64,000 bases of DNA from Sphingobacteriales bacterium (GTDB taxonomy: Bacteria > Bacteroidota > Bacteroidia > Chitinophagales > Chitinophagaceae): positions 62,001 through 126,000 of the forward strand of contig JACRJO010000025.1 of NCBI GenBank assembly GCA_016219985.1. Direction: 5' to 3'. Below, in pieces: positions 7,962 to 15,632 of the stretch. The notes under the pieces were generated by a model, which saw only the letters and a program-made list of their open reading frames with translations, searched no databases and had not been told where the DNA came from. Numbering within the stretch: the first letter of the stretch is position 1; every line of letters starts with the position of its first letter. A program made the position numbers and the translations under genes.

Positions 7962-8414
7962 CTACTCACACCCAACCTTTCTCCTCGTATCGATCAGGAA
8001 CTGGATCTTCCAGCCATTGCTGAAGCGGACCAGGTGGAAGGAATTGACCCCGCAGTGACTGAACTGCCCGTTGTAGTAAAATTCGTAGGGGGTCCAGACC
8101 AGGGCCAGTGGCCCGTCGATCTTAATGGTTTCAAACCGGATCCGCTCATCTGCGGCGCCGGCTTTTTGCCTGCTGGCAAAATCTATAAACTCCGCCGGAT
8201 TTTCCGTTATCACTTTTACGCTCCCCTCCTTTCCCCGGACAATGGTTTGCAGGACCATGCTGTCTGCAAAACAGGTTCTGAGCAGGGCCGCATCCGCATT
8301 CTTCATCCCGGTAAAAAGCGTGTTGACAACCGCTTTAACCGAGTCTTCAGTTGTTTGCGCCTTCGTGCTTATTCCACAAATGAGTACTGTTAAGAGTATG
8401 AAAAAGTATTTCAT
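7962..8414 (-). CDS. secreted NTF2-like (SnoaL fold) protein
   Basis: A 150-residue protein with a cleavable signal peptide (MKYFFILLTVLICGISTKAQ) followed by an NTF2/SnoaL-like alpha+beta cone fold (VVNTLFTGMKNADAALLRTC, ALVWTPYEFYYNGQFSHCG, FSNGWKIQFLIDTRR). Such domains bind small hydrophobic ligands or act as enzymes; no catalytic assignment is possible here. ATG 8414 is preferred because it starts the signal peptide; the ATG at 8462 would add 16 residues in front of it. The gene diverges from the small lipoprotein gene at 8495. Confidence 0.75.
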   Translation of the reverse strand: MKYFFILLTVLICGISTKAQTTEDSVKAVVNTLFTGMKNADAALLRTCFADSMVLQTIVRGKEGSVKVITENPAEFIDFASRQKAGAADERIRFETIKIDGPLALVWTPYEFYYNGQFSHCGVNSFHLVRFSNGWKIQFLIDTRRKVGCE

Positions 8415-8494
8415 GCTAACATATTTTAAGAGTTTATGGCAAATGAATTGAATGAAGTTCAACGGATCGCGGGACTAAAATAAATGCTATCGCC

Positions 8495-8839
8495 ATGCAA
8501 ACAGCCAAAATAGTACAAGCGGTTATATTAATGCTCATCGTGGCGCTGGCTGCCAGTTGTGCCGCGGGTAAAGAATACAGCGCCCGTATCTTCGGGCCCC
8601 GTAAAGTGGCCACCAGGGACAGCCAGGCCCTGGCGATCCGTTTTCTGCAGCTGGAAGACGACAGTATTCCACAACCTCCAACAGATTGGGTGAAAAATGA
8701 GCCGTTTCCCCCCGGGGACAGTTCCGTGGTTTCCCGCCCCGTGATACCAGAGATTAAACCAATCACCCCTGCCGGCGAACCCGTTGCAAAAACCGGTACT
8801 CCCGGAACAATCAGGACCAAAAAAACAAGAACCCAATAA
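8495..8839 (+). CDS. small putative lipoprotein, unknown function
   Basis: A 114-residue protein with a hydrophobic N-terminus and a lipobox (ALAASC, Cys22), so a probable lipoprotein. The mature part is Pro-rich and appears disordered after about residue 55 (PVIPEIKPITPAGEPVAKTG), ending in a basic tail (RTKKTRTQ). No known domain is recognised. The next small lipoprotein gene starts 53 bp downstream on the same strand, so the two may be co-expressed. Codon use looks like that of its neighbours. Confidence 0.6.
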   Translation: MQTAKIVQAVILMLIVALAASCAAGKEYSARIFGPRKVATRDSQALAIRFLQLEDDSIPQPPTDWVKNEPFPPGDSSVVSRPVIPEIKPITPAGEPVAKTGTPGTIRTKKTRTQ

Positions 8840-8892
8840 ACCGCCCCCCTGCTTTCAACATTGTTTCTATTTTTTAATTTAAAAACAGACGC

Positions 8893-9258
8893 ATGAAAAG
8901 AACATTTACCCTGTCATCCGCAGCCCTAATCGTGGCTGCAGTCTTGTTAACCAGTTGCGGGCATAGCCGGGTTTGGGCTAACAAAAAAAAAGATCCCGGT
9001 CCGCCGCCCGTCTCAACGAACCGTTCCTATAATGGCCCTTCTTACGCAGCCGCCCCGCTGATCATTAGTCCTACCCCCGGCTTTACCATGGCCCGGCATT
9101 CCAACGGACAATATTTTCACCGGGGTCCGCAGGGTTTACTTTACTGGAAAGGATATGACAACCGCTTCTACCTCGACCGGAATTTTATCAACCGGGCGAG
9201 CTACAGTCATTTCGAATATAAAGAGTGGAAGAGGTATAGCAGGCATAGTTCTAAGTGA
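8893..9258 (+). CDS. small putative lipoprotein, unknown function
   Basis: A 121-residue protein with a signal peptide ending in LLTSC (Cys22) and a mature part rich in aromatic and basic residues (NGQYFHRGPQGLLYWKGYDN, YLDRNFINRASYSHFEYKEW). No family is recognised. The basic, aromatic C-terminal half suggests a compact folded domain. Its TGA stop (9256-9258) runs straight into a heptamer array of GGGGAAT words. It is convergent with the arginine decarboxylase gene. Confidence 0.65.
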   Translation: MKRTFTLSSAALIVAAVLLTSCGHSRVWANKKKDPGPPPVSTNRSYNGPSYAAAPLIISPTPGFTMARHSNGQYFHRGPQGLLYWKGYDNRFYLDRNFINRASYSHFEYKEWKRYSRHSSK

Positions 9259-9480
9259 TGGAGAGGGGAATGGGGAATAGTGAATGGTGAATGGGGCCCT
9301 TAATGAAAATTGAGCGTTGAGAATTGAGCACCTGCCTGCCGGCAGGCAGGTTGAGCCTTCGTCGGGGGGGTAGTCGGTAGTCAATAGACAGTAGTCCAAG
9401 AAACTTCCGGGAGTGAGGGTTATATTGTATCCTTCTGTTATCAACTGTTTCTCAGAAGGTCCCATTCACCATTCACTATT
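9259..9480. repeat. composite heptamer-array region between convergent genes
   Basis: This 220-bp interval is built almost entirely of 7-bp words: GGGGAAT, GGGGAAT, AGTGAAT, GGTGAAT (9265-9292); ATTGAGC, GTTGAGA, ATTGAGC (9309-9329); TAGTCGG, TAGTCAA, TAGACAG, TAGTCCA (9371-9398); then a TTCTCAGAAGGTCCC header (9449-9463) and ATTCACC, ATTCACT (9464-9477). The last set is the inverted copy of the first, with AATAGTGAATGGTGAATGGG shared by both ends. The TAG stop of the decarboxylase gene lies inside the last units. Confidence 0.85.
9331..9350. repeat. 20-bp perfect palindrome CCTGCCTGCCGGCAGGCAGG
   Basis: A perfect palindrome embedded in the array region, flanked by ATTGAGCA on the left and TTGAGCC on the right. 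Related copies are at 18331-18349, 18564-18592 and 56954-56974. Confidence 0.85.
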
Positions 9481-10876
9481 TATACCCTAATATCCTCAGC
9501 ATACTCTGCGCCGTCTGCTGCCTGGCATAGACCCAATCAACCAGTTTCCCGTTCTTGTCGTAGCCTACGATCACGTGTTTGGGAGAAGGGATCAGGCAGT
9601 GTTTGATACCCCCATAGCCGCTGATCTGGTCCTGGTAGGCTCCTGTATGGAAAAAGCCCACATAGAGCGGTTCCTTATCCCCGTTGACCTTGGGCAGGAA
9701 CACTTCATTAATATGTTCTTCGGAGTCGTAATAATCATGGCTGTCACAGGTAATTCCGCCCAGCACCACCCGCTGGTAGTCCTGGTCCCACTTGTTCACC
9801 GGCAGCATCAGGAATTTTTCCCCGATTCCCCAGGTATCCGGTAATGTGGTAATGAACGAAGAATCGATCATATACCAGGTTTCCCGGTCATTCTGCACTT
9901 TTTCCGCCACCACGCTGTAAATATGGGCCATGCTTTCCCCTACCGTATAGCTCCCGAATTCGGTAAAGATATTCGGCATGGGTACTTTGGCTTTCTTACA
10001 GGCCAGTTTGATATTCCGGACGATCTCATTGATCATGAACTGGTAATCGTATTCAAAGCCGAGGGAGTGCTTGATCGGGAACCCGCCCCCGATATTGATC
10101 GAATCGAGTTCGGGGCAGATCTTTTTCAGCTGGCAGTAAAGATTGATCACTTTGTTCAGCTCACTCCAGTAATAAATATCATCCTTGATCCCCTTGTTCA
10201 GGAAAATATGAAGCATTTTCAGCTGGAACTTGCTCTCATAGCCCTCGATACGATCCACATAAAATTCTAAAATATCCTTGGCCCGGATACCGAGGCGGGA
10301 AGTATAGAAGGGGAAACTGGGCTCTTCTTCTGCCGCCACCCGGATCCCCAGTTTGAAGGGCACTTTAACGGAATGCGCATAATCTTTCAGCTCTTCCTTA
10401 TTATCGAGCACCGGGATCACATTGGTAAATCCGGTGTTCAGGAGGCTGGCGATCCGCCGGGTATATCCCTTTTGCTTAAACCCGTTGCAGATAATATGGA
10501 TATCCTTGGTGATCTTCTTTTTTGCATAGAGCTTCTTGATGATCTCGATATCATACGCATAAGAAGTTTCCAGGTGGATATCGCTTTTCAGGGCCTCTTC
10601 CACCACAAAACTGAAGTGGGAACTTTTCGTGCAATAGCAATAAAAATATTTCCCTTCGTACTTGTGCTTTTTAAAAGCATTGGCAAACATCGTCTTGGCC
10701 TTCTTGATCTGCATCCCGATCTTGGGCAGGTAGGTCAGTTTCATCGGGGTGCCATGTTTGGCGATCAGGGCCTTCAGGTCGAGGCCGTTAAAATAAAGAT
10801 TGCCTTCATCCACTTCAATCCCTTCCTGGGGAAAATTAAAGGTTTGCTTGACGAGATCGTGGTAAGAATTTGTCAT
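9476..10876 (-). CDS. arginine decarboxylase, short PLP fold-III type
   Basis: A 466-residue PLP enzyme with an alanine racemase-type barrel. The likely PLP lysine is K84 in YCYCTKSSHFSF. The glycine-rich phosphate-binding motif is SINIGGGFPIKHS, and the C-terminal substrate motif is GGITCDSHDYY. This form, much shorter than the 630-residue E. coli SpeA, is normally annotated as arginine decarboxylase in Bacteroidota; it would make agmatine for polyamine synthesis. Another basic amino-acid decarboxylase specificity is possible. A promoter element lies at 10917-10950. The TAG stop lies within a repeat array. Confidence 0.75.
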   Translation of the reverse strand: MTNSYHDLVKQTFNFPQEGIEVDEGNLYFNGLDLKALIAKHGTPMKLTYLPKIGMQIKKAKTMFANAFKKHKYEGKYFYCYCTKSSHFSFVVEEALKSDIHLETSYAYDIEIIKKLYAKKKITKDIHIICNGFKQKGYTRRIASLLNTGFTNVIPVLDNKEELKDYAHSVKVPFKLGIRVAAEEEPSFPFYTSRLGIRAKDILEFYVDRIEGYESKFQLKMLHIFLNKGIKDDIYYWSELNKVINLYCQLKKICPELDSINIGGGFPIKHSLGFEYDYQFMINEIVRNIKLACKKAKVPMPNIFTEFGSYTVGESMAHIYSVVAEKVQNDRETWYMIDSSFITTLPDTWGIGEKFLMLPVNKWDQDYQRVVLGGITCDSHDYYDSEEHINEVFLPKVNGDKEPLYVGFFHTGAYQDQISGYGGIKHCLIPSPKHVIVGYDKNGKLVDWVYARQQTAQSMLRILGYK

Positions 10877-10916
10877 TTTCGAATAACGGGTTGAACCAAC
10901 AATTGCTAAAACCGTA

Positions 10917-10950
10917 CAAAAGTATAGGTTTGGAGAAATTCAGGGCCAAA
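10917..10950 (-). promoter_or_regulatory. candidate promoter of the arginine decarboxylase gene
   Basis: On the minus strand TACTTTTG (10917-10924) is an exact -7 element; a TTTG at 10947-10950 lies 22 bp upstream, longer than the usual 19. The predicted leader is about 35 nt. Confidence 0.4.
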
Positions 10951-11042
10951 AATTTCAGCGGACCCGCGGCGCTCAGAAGTCCGTTCAGTCCCGCAATGAA
11001 CCTGGTCCGGGAGCGTGGCGCTGCCGGTTCAACCGATCACTC

Positions 11043-11435
11043 TTACGACTGTTTATTCAGGAACAATGGCAGTCCCGAAACCCATTGGCCGTCGATAGAC
11101 AGCTCAAAAGAATAACGGCCGGGTGTATCAAACTTAAGCTGGTTAAAATTGATGACAATGTTCACGGAGGAAAATTGCCCGTTGGCCGCTTCACCGATCG
11201 AAATATTCCCCTGTATGGGCTGGATGATCTCCTTCCCCTGGCCGTCGATCAGCCGGAGCCTGAAATCATGATCCCCGGTTTCTTTGGCGGAGAACCGTAA
11301 GCGGCAGGCCACGGAACAGGAAGGATGCTGCACGGGAAACTGCGCCGCCTGCATGCTGTCAAACGTGCCGACAATGGTTAACTTGGAATGATTGTCCTGG
11401 GCAAAATCACATAAAGTGAATATTTCTGTTTCCAT
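11043..11435 (-). CDS. DUF6941-like protein
   Basis: A 130-residue protein without signal peptide that begins METEIFTLCDFAQDNHSKLT, a pattern I associate with DUF6941, a small cytosolic beta-rich family of unknown function. Alternating hydrophobic strands run throughout (VACRLRFSA, HDFRLRLIDG, VNIVINFNQLKF, YSFELSIDG), consistent with a beta-sandwich. It lies 166 bp upstream of the decarboxylase gene on the same strand, so operon membership is uncertain. The family name is from memory of the N-terminal pattern and is tentative. Confidence 0.6.
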   Translation of the reverse strand: METEIFTLCDFAQDNHSKLTIVGTFDSMQAAQFPVQHPSCSVACRLRFSAKETGDHDFRLRLIDGQGKEIIQPIQGNISIGEAANGQFSSVNIVINFNQLKFDTPGRYSFELSIDGQWVSGLPLFLNKQS

Positions 11436-11535
11436 ATTGCTGAATTAGTTGCAAGGTACAAGGAGTTTGGCAAACTCTGTCCTTCCGCTTCCGGATAAGA
11501 GGAATAAAAATTATATCTTGCCGAAAAACCGTTTT

Positions 11536-12213
11536 ATGAAATTCATTTTGCAGGCATCCCTTTTGCTGGGTTGTTTTTTCCCAATTGAAATAATGGCGCA
11601 GGCGCCCCTTGCAGATTCAACCCGTATGGAGAAAGCCCCGACGTTTGAGAGAGTGGAGGTTGAAGCCGGTTATCCGGGCGGGCCGGGAGCCTGGCGAAAA
11701 TTTTTAGTTAAAACAATTAACCCTGCTGTACCGGTGGATCAACACTCCCCTGCCGGTGTATTTACAGTGATGATCCAGTTCATTGTAAACAAGGATGGAA
11801 CGCTAACGGATCTTAAACCATTGACCACCTACGGGTACGGGATGGAACAGGAAGTGATCAGGGTAATAAGATTGTCAGGTAAATGGACCCCGGCCATGCA
11901 GAACGGACGCCAGGTCAGGGCGTACCGCAAACAACCTGTCACATTCCGGGTGGAAGAAGATGGATTTGAAATTATAACCAGCAATCCCTATACTCTTTTT
12001 ATGAATAAGGAAAATGTGGTCAGGATAAAGGTGCATAAAGTTAAACCAGAGGATGTGCAAGTCACAGTTTCCCAAGGTACCTTTACCAGTCTTGGTGATG
12101 GGAGCTATATTGTGAAAGTCAGCAATCCCGGGCGGGTGGTAATCCGGTTATACAATAGTAAAAAGGATAAAGAGATCGGGGCTGGCAGCTTGCTTGTAAC
12201 AGATCTGCAATAA
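11536..12213 (+). CDS. secreted protein with TonB C-terminal and GldM-like domains
   Basis: A 225-residue protein with a signal peptide (MKFILQASLLLGCFFPIEIMAQ), a TonB_C-type domain (about 40-145: GVFTVMIQFIVNKDGTL, GYGMEQEVIRVIRLSGKWTP, QPVTFRV) and a C-terminal Ig-like domain (about 155-225: VVRIKVHKVKPEDVQVTVS, GDGSYIVKVSNPGRVVIRLY) resembling the GldM C-terminal repeats. It lacks the membrane anchor and Pro-rich linker of a true TonB, so it is probably a periplasmic or surface protein. ATG 11536 is chosen because it starts the signal peptide. Function is unknown. Confidence 0.7.
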   Translation: MKFILQASLLLGCFFPIEIMAQAPLADSTRMEKAPTFERVEVEAGYPGGPGAWRKFLVKTINPAVPVDQHSPAGVFTVMIQFIVNKDGTLTDLKPLTTYGYGMEQEVIRVIRLSGKWTPAMQNGRQVRAYRKQPVTFRVEEDGFEIITSNPYTLFMNKENVVRIKVHKVKPEDVQVTVSQGTFTSLGDGSYIVKVSNPGRVVIRLYNSKKDKEIGAGSLLVTDLQ

Positions 12214-12227
12214 AGACACTTACCCGT

Positions 12228-12875
12228 CTATTTGATCCGGCCATCCATCTTCACCAACAGCTTACGCAGGGACTGTTCATCATAGGTGGAAATTTCCAGC
12301 AAATTGGCCATTTTCGGGTCTGCATCAAAATCATAGTACTCCAGTAACTGAGTTTTATAGACACTATTGATAAAATACCGGGGAACCGGGTTCAGGTAGT
12401 GCATCTTCTCCGTGATAGTAAGGTACCGGTAGGTTTGCACCAGTTGTACCATCCTGTCCCCGTCGTAGATAAAAAAATACTCACTGTCGCCTGAAAATTT
12501 ATACAGCGAAACATGTACCCCCTTGCAGACGGGCGTCAAAGGAATGGCTTCCGTGACGGTACTGTCCGGCAGCATAATGTTGAACGTGAAGGGGTCAATA
12601 TATTCGAGGGTACGTTTTACGGTACAAACCAGTCGTTCCGCCCCTTTGTCCGTATGAATAAACCTGACCGATGACCAGCTGTAAGCGACTGCTTCCCCTG
12701 ATTCGAGGTTTTTAAAATAGAGGCTGTCCTTACTTCCTGCATTTTTCTTCCAGTTGACAAAACCGCCCAGGGTGTCCCCGTTTGCAAGAACGATCATGCC
12801 AGCGCTGAATTTCCCTTTTTGTGCAGATGAATTCAGGGTAAGGAACAGGAAAAGCAGCAAGAAATATTTTGTCAT
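12228..12875 (-). CDS. secreted protein of unknown function
   Basis: A 215-residue protein with a signal peptide (MTKYFLLLFLFLTLNSSAQKGKFS, predicted cleavage after SSAQ). The mature part begins with a strand pattern (AGMIVLANGDTLGGFVNW) often seen in Bacteroidota proteins of unknown function. No catalytic motif is visible. It is convergent with the TonB/GldM-like gene, with 14 bp between the stops. A perfect TATATTTG element at 12889-12896 predicts an almost leaderless transcript. Confidence 0.7.
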   Translation of the reverse strand: MTKYFLLLFLFLTLNSSAQKGKFSAGMIVLANGDTLGGFVNWKKNAGSKDSLYFKNLESGEAVAYSWSSVRFIHTDKGAERLVCTVKRTLEYIDPFTFNIMLPDSTVTEAIPLTPVCKGVHVSLYKFSGDSEYFFIYDGDRMVQLVQTYRYLTITEKMHYLNPVPRYFINSVYKTQLLEYYDFDADPKMANLLEISTYDEQSLRKLLVKMDGRIK

Positions 12876-12888
12876 AATAAGGTTTTGA

Positions 12889-12896
12889 CAAATATA
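12889..12896 (-). promoter_or_regulatory. -7 promoter element (TATATTTG) of the secreted-protein gene
   Basis: Exact TAnnTTTG on the minus strand, 13 bp before the ATG at 12875. No -33 TTTG at standard spacing. Confidence 0.45.
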
Positions 12897-13009
12897 AACC
12901 GGGAAAACAAAATGTAAAAGCCTTAAAACAACTTTCCTTAGCAGCCCTGACGAAATTTATAAAGAACCCTCCCTTGCAGGAACATACTGCCGCCAACCCC
13001 GACAGGCTG

Positions 13010-13198
13010 ATGCAGTCCATCCAGGCAAACTATTCTCTCAGCGCGGAAGTAGTGTGCTTCAGTTGTATCCTGACCCTCCCGGAACAATCAGATATCCGGG
13101 TCAGTTTTATAAACAACGGGAGCCCTGTTCATAAAGTATTTGATCTTTCGCACCCAACCGGCAGTAACCTGATGAAAGTAATCAGTATGCACAACTGA
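13010..13198 (+). CDS. possible small hypothetical protein
   Basis: The 387-bp interval 12876-13262 holds the promoter element of the leftward gene and one short frame that could encode about 62 residues (MQSIQANYSLSAEVVCFSCI..., ending KVISMHN). The ATG at 12974 would make it 74 residues. Base composition resembles coding DNA, and the residues could form beta strands, but no family is recognised and no clear ribosome-binding site is seen. It may equally be a decayed gene. Confidence 0.25.
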   Translation: MQSIQANYSLSAEVVCFSCILTLPEQSDIRVSFINNGSPVHKVFDLSHPTGSNLMKVISMHN

Positions 13199-13262
13199 TC
13201 CCTTTCTCTCTTATTGAATAAAAGAATTTGGAAAGTTGCCCCGTATGTTGAATGTTTGCAGC

Positions 13263-13919
13263 ATGCAGCACAAAGCCGTGATTTTTGATATGGACGGGCT
13301 GTTGATCGACAGCGAGCCGCTCTGGCAGGAAGCGGGAAAAGAGACCCTGTCCCATTTTGGCGTTACCCTTACCGATGCGCAATACCATTCCAGTACGGGG
13401 CTGCGTACCGAAGAATGGGTGGACCACTGGTTCCGGTATTTTGGTATCAGCTTTTCGCAGGCCCCGGAAGCAGTTGAACTGATCATCCGGAAAGCCATAG
13501 AGAAAATAGGGCAGCACGGACAACCCCTGCCAGGCGTGAACGAGATCCTGGACCTGTTTAAGAAAAGGGGATTCCGGATCGGGCTGGCCTCGTCCTCCCC
13601 CATGGCTCTCGTGGATGTGGTGGTTAAAAAACTGCAACTGGCCGGCAGCTTCCATACCTGTACCTCGGCCGAATCTCTGCCTTACGGCAAACCCCATCCG
13701 CAGGTATTCCTCGATTGCGCCGGAACATTGCAATGCCTTCCCGCTGACTGTATCGTTTTTGAAGATTCCTTTAACGGGCTGATCGCCGCCAAAGCCGCCC
13801 GTATGAAATGCGTGGTAGTGCCGGCGGCAGCGCATTATGATCTGGCAAAATGGAATGCGGCGGATATGAAACTAAGAAGCCTGCTGGATTTTTCAGAAGA
13901 AAAATTAGGAATGATCTGA
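13263..13919 (+). CDS. HAD-superfamily phosphatase, HxpB/YniC-like
   Basis: A 218-residue cytosolic HAD subfamily IA hydrolase. Motif I with the Asp nucleophile is VIFDMDGLLIDSEP (residues 5-18), motif II is GLASSSP, the motif III Lys is in LPYGKPHP, and motif IV is IVFEDSFNGLIAA. The arrangement resembles hexitol phosphatase/2-deoxyglucose-6-phosphatase (HxpB), which dephosphorylates sugar and sugar-alcohol phosphates. Substrate is inferred only from overall similarity. ATG 13263 is chosen because homology begins at QHKAVIFDMDG; ATG 13236 is possible. Confidence 0.85.
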   Translation: MQHKAVIFDMDGLLIDSEPLWQEAGKETLSHFGVTLTDAQYHSSTGLRTEEWVDHWFRYFGISFSQAPEAVELIIRKAIEKIGQHGQPLPGVNEILDLFKKRGFRIGLASSSPMALVDVVVKKLQLAGSFHTCTSAESLPYGKPHPQVFLDCAGTLQCLPADCIVFEDSFNGLIAAKAARMKCVVVPAAAHYDLAKWNAADMKLRSLLDFSEEKLGMI

Positions 13920-14234
13920 TACAGGCTGCCAGGCATCATCTTTCCTGAACAGGTTGCTACGGAAGACATTAACCGCAGTTCAGGCAGTCGTTCTTCCCCG
14001 CAACCGGCCGAGGGAACAGCATTCCACTCCTACCTGCAGCGGTCCGCAAAAAAAGATAAATCCCCCCGTATGGCAATAATAGCGTAGCTTCACCATGTGA
14101 AATAAGTTCTTCCTACATTCAGTTCTGAACGATATTAATTCTTACATTTTCCTTTTGTATCAATTCCTCTCCTCTCTACTTCGTGCAGCAGTCCCTTTCA
14201 CAGTCATTTCTATTTTTTATTAAAAATTTGTTTT
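13920..14234. other. 315-bp non-coding interval upstream of the RRM gene
   Basis: No gene is supported. It contains a separated inverted repeat (CCTGAAC ... GTTCAGG near 13945-13985), a small hairpin (TTCAC-CAT-GTGAA, 14089-14101), and a candidate promoter for the RRM gene: TTTG at 14154-14157 and TACTTCG starting 19 bp later. If that promoter is used, the RRM mRNA leader is about 45 nt. Confidence 0.4.
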
Positions 14235-14504
14235 ATGAACATGTATGTCTCCAATCTCAGCTTTCATACCGCTGAGGATGAACTCAGAAAATTATTCGAA
14301 CAGTATGGCGTGGTAAATTCCGCCAAAGTGATCTCCGACAGGGAATCAGGACAAAGCCGCGGTTTTGGTTTTGTGGAAATGCCCTCTGATGAAGAAGCCG
14401 GCAATGCAATGAAAAATCTGCATAACAAAGAAATCGAAGGAAGGGCCATGTCTGTAACAGTCGCCCGGGAGAAATCACCCCGGTCTGACAATAAAAGATG
14501 GTAA
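14235..14504 (+). CDS. RRM-domain RNA-binding protein
   Basis: An 89-residue protein that is essentially one RNA recognition motif. RNP2 is MYVSNL (residues 3-8) and RNP1 is RGFGFVEM (about 42-49), both with the aromatic residues that stack on RNA. A short basic tail (REKSPRSDNKRW) follows. Such small RRM proteins are common in Bacteroidota and cyanobacteria and bind single-stranded RNA; regulatory or cold-related roles have been proposed. A hairpin terminator follows at 14517-14545, so it is probably transcribed alone. Confidence 0.92.
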   Translation: MNMYVSNLSFHTAEDELRKLFEQYGVVNSAKVISDRESGQSRGFGFVEMPSDEEAGNAMKNLHNKEIEGRAMSVTVAREKSPRSDNKRW

Positions 14505-14516
14505 ACCCCATTCATG

Positions 14517-14545
14517 AAAAGAGCTGAACATCCGGCTCTTTTCTC
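14517..14545 (+). terminator. rho-independent terminator of the RRM gene
   Basis: An 8-bp stem AAAAGAGC/GCTCTTTT (14517-14524 with 14535-14542) with a 10-nt loop and a pyrimidine-rich tail, 12 bp after the stop codon. Confidence 0.65.
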
Positions 14546-14636
14546 TTTCATTTTCAAACGCCATTTTAGCCCCCGCTTTACCTGGCATCAGTGTACGCCT
14601 ACTGCCGGCCATTTCCTTCTGCAAAAAACAAACAAT

Positions 14637-15065
14637 ATGGCAACTATTTTAGAATTAGCGAATACAGACAGGAATCTCAGCTCCTTTATGAAAGGAATCA
14701 AGGCGGCCGGCATGGAGGACATATTAAGCGGCATGGGCCCTTTTACCCTGCTCGCCCCGGTAAACCTGGCTTTCGGGAAACTGGCCCCTCCTGAAACCTT
14801 TGACAATTTGTTAAAAAACGAACCGGTCCGGCTGGCAGAGATACTGGGCTTTCATGTCATTAAAGCCAAGCGGCTCCTGAAAGACTTCCGGGACGGGCAG
14901 AAACTGCAAACGATCAGCGGGCAGGACCTGGCCGTTACGATAAAAGAAGGTGTCATTCATATTAACGGGGCCAGGATACTGGCCAAAGACAGGCAGGGCT
15001 CCAACGGCGTCGTACACAGCATTGATTGCATCAACCTGCCCGCGGTCGTAAAACCGGTACTATAA
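14637..15065 (+). CDS. fasciclin (FAS1) domain protein
   Basis: A 142-residue protein consisting of one FAS1 domain with the H1 motif GPFTLLAPVNLAFGKL (about 38-53) and a H2-like segment (ILGFHVIKAKRLL). FAS1 domains act in adhesion when extracellular. No signal peptide is visible at ATG 14637, which begins MATILELANTD as in other short bacterial FAS1 proteins. The frame is open upstream to 14514, but that stretch overlaps the RRM terminator and looks non-coding. It begins a same-strand run with the next two genes and may be their first gene. Confidence 0.85.
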   Translation: MATILELANTDRNLSSFMKGIKAAGMEDILSGMGPFTLLAPVNLAFGKLAPPETFDNLLKNEPVRLAEILGFHVIKAKRLLKDFRDGQKLQTISGQDLAVTIKEGVIHINGARILAKDRQGSNGVVHSIDCINLPAVVKPVL

Positions 15066-15079
15066 ATTCAAGGATCAGT

Positions 15080-15631
15080 ATGGCGACTAACAGCATTGTG
15101 CACTTCGTAGGTTTTGTGACCCGGCTGGAATCTGAAAAGTTTATCCCGGCCTGGGAGGATTATGCCCGGAAAGAAATGTTCCGGAAAAGAGAACCCCTCC
15201 TCCTGCAACAGGACAATGGCAGCCGGAACAGGTTTCGTTTCCTGTCCCAGCATATCTGGCCGGAGGGTGAATCCCATTTCAGCTTTAAAAAAAACGATAA
15301 GTCAGGCTACTTTCATGAACTGCCCGTACAGGTGGTGCATATCGGCGGCTACCTCCCGATGGAAATGACAAAGAACAGCCTGCACAAAGACAGTGACAGC
15401 CGGTTACTGGTGATGGCCGGTCACAATGAAAATGATCCCGGTTTTTACCAGTCATTACCTTACCCCTTCCGGCTGAACAGCTACCAGGCCTATTTTGAAA
15501 GCTGCATTTACGGGTATATTTTTGAATACTTCGCTGCCGAAAAGGAAATGGAAGAAATCACGAACTGCCTCAAACAAAGACCCGGCACCGAGCGGGTCCT
15601 GTATAAAGATTGCCTGGTACCTCATTTTTAA
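15080..15631 (+). CDS. conserved-looking protein of unknown function next to a 2OG oxygenase
   Basis: A 183-residue soluble protein with no recognised family. It contains a basic segment (EMFRKREPLL, SRNRFRFLSQHIWP) and several aromatic-rich stretches (YPFRLNSYQAYFESCIYGYI). The start ATG 15080 has a good AAGGATCA ribosome-binding site, 14 bp after the fasciclin stop. The next gene, a 2OG-Fe(II) oxygenase, starts one base after its stop, so the two are translationally linked and probably work together. It may be a substrate or accessory protein; this is inference from position only. Confidence 0.6.
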   Translation: MATNSIVHFVGFVTRLESEKFIPAWEDYARKEMFRKREPLLLQQDNGSRNRFRFLSQHIWPEGESHFSFKKNDKSGYFHELPVQVVHIGGYLPMEMTKNSLHKDSDSRLLVMAGHNENDPGFYQSLPYPFRLNSYQAYFESCIYGYIFEYFAAEKEMEEITNCLKQRPGTERVLYKDCLVPHF

Positions 15632-15632
15632 T

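Noticed and set aside
12974..13009. Use of ATG 12974 for the small frame 13010-13198
   Set aside because: No ribosome-binding site at either start; the whole frame is reported only with low confidence.
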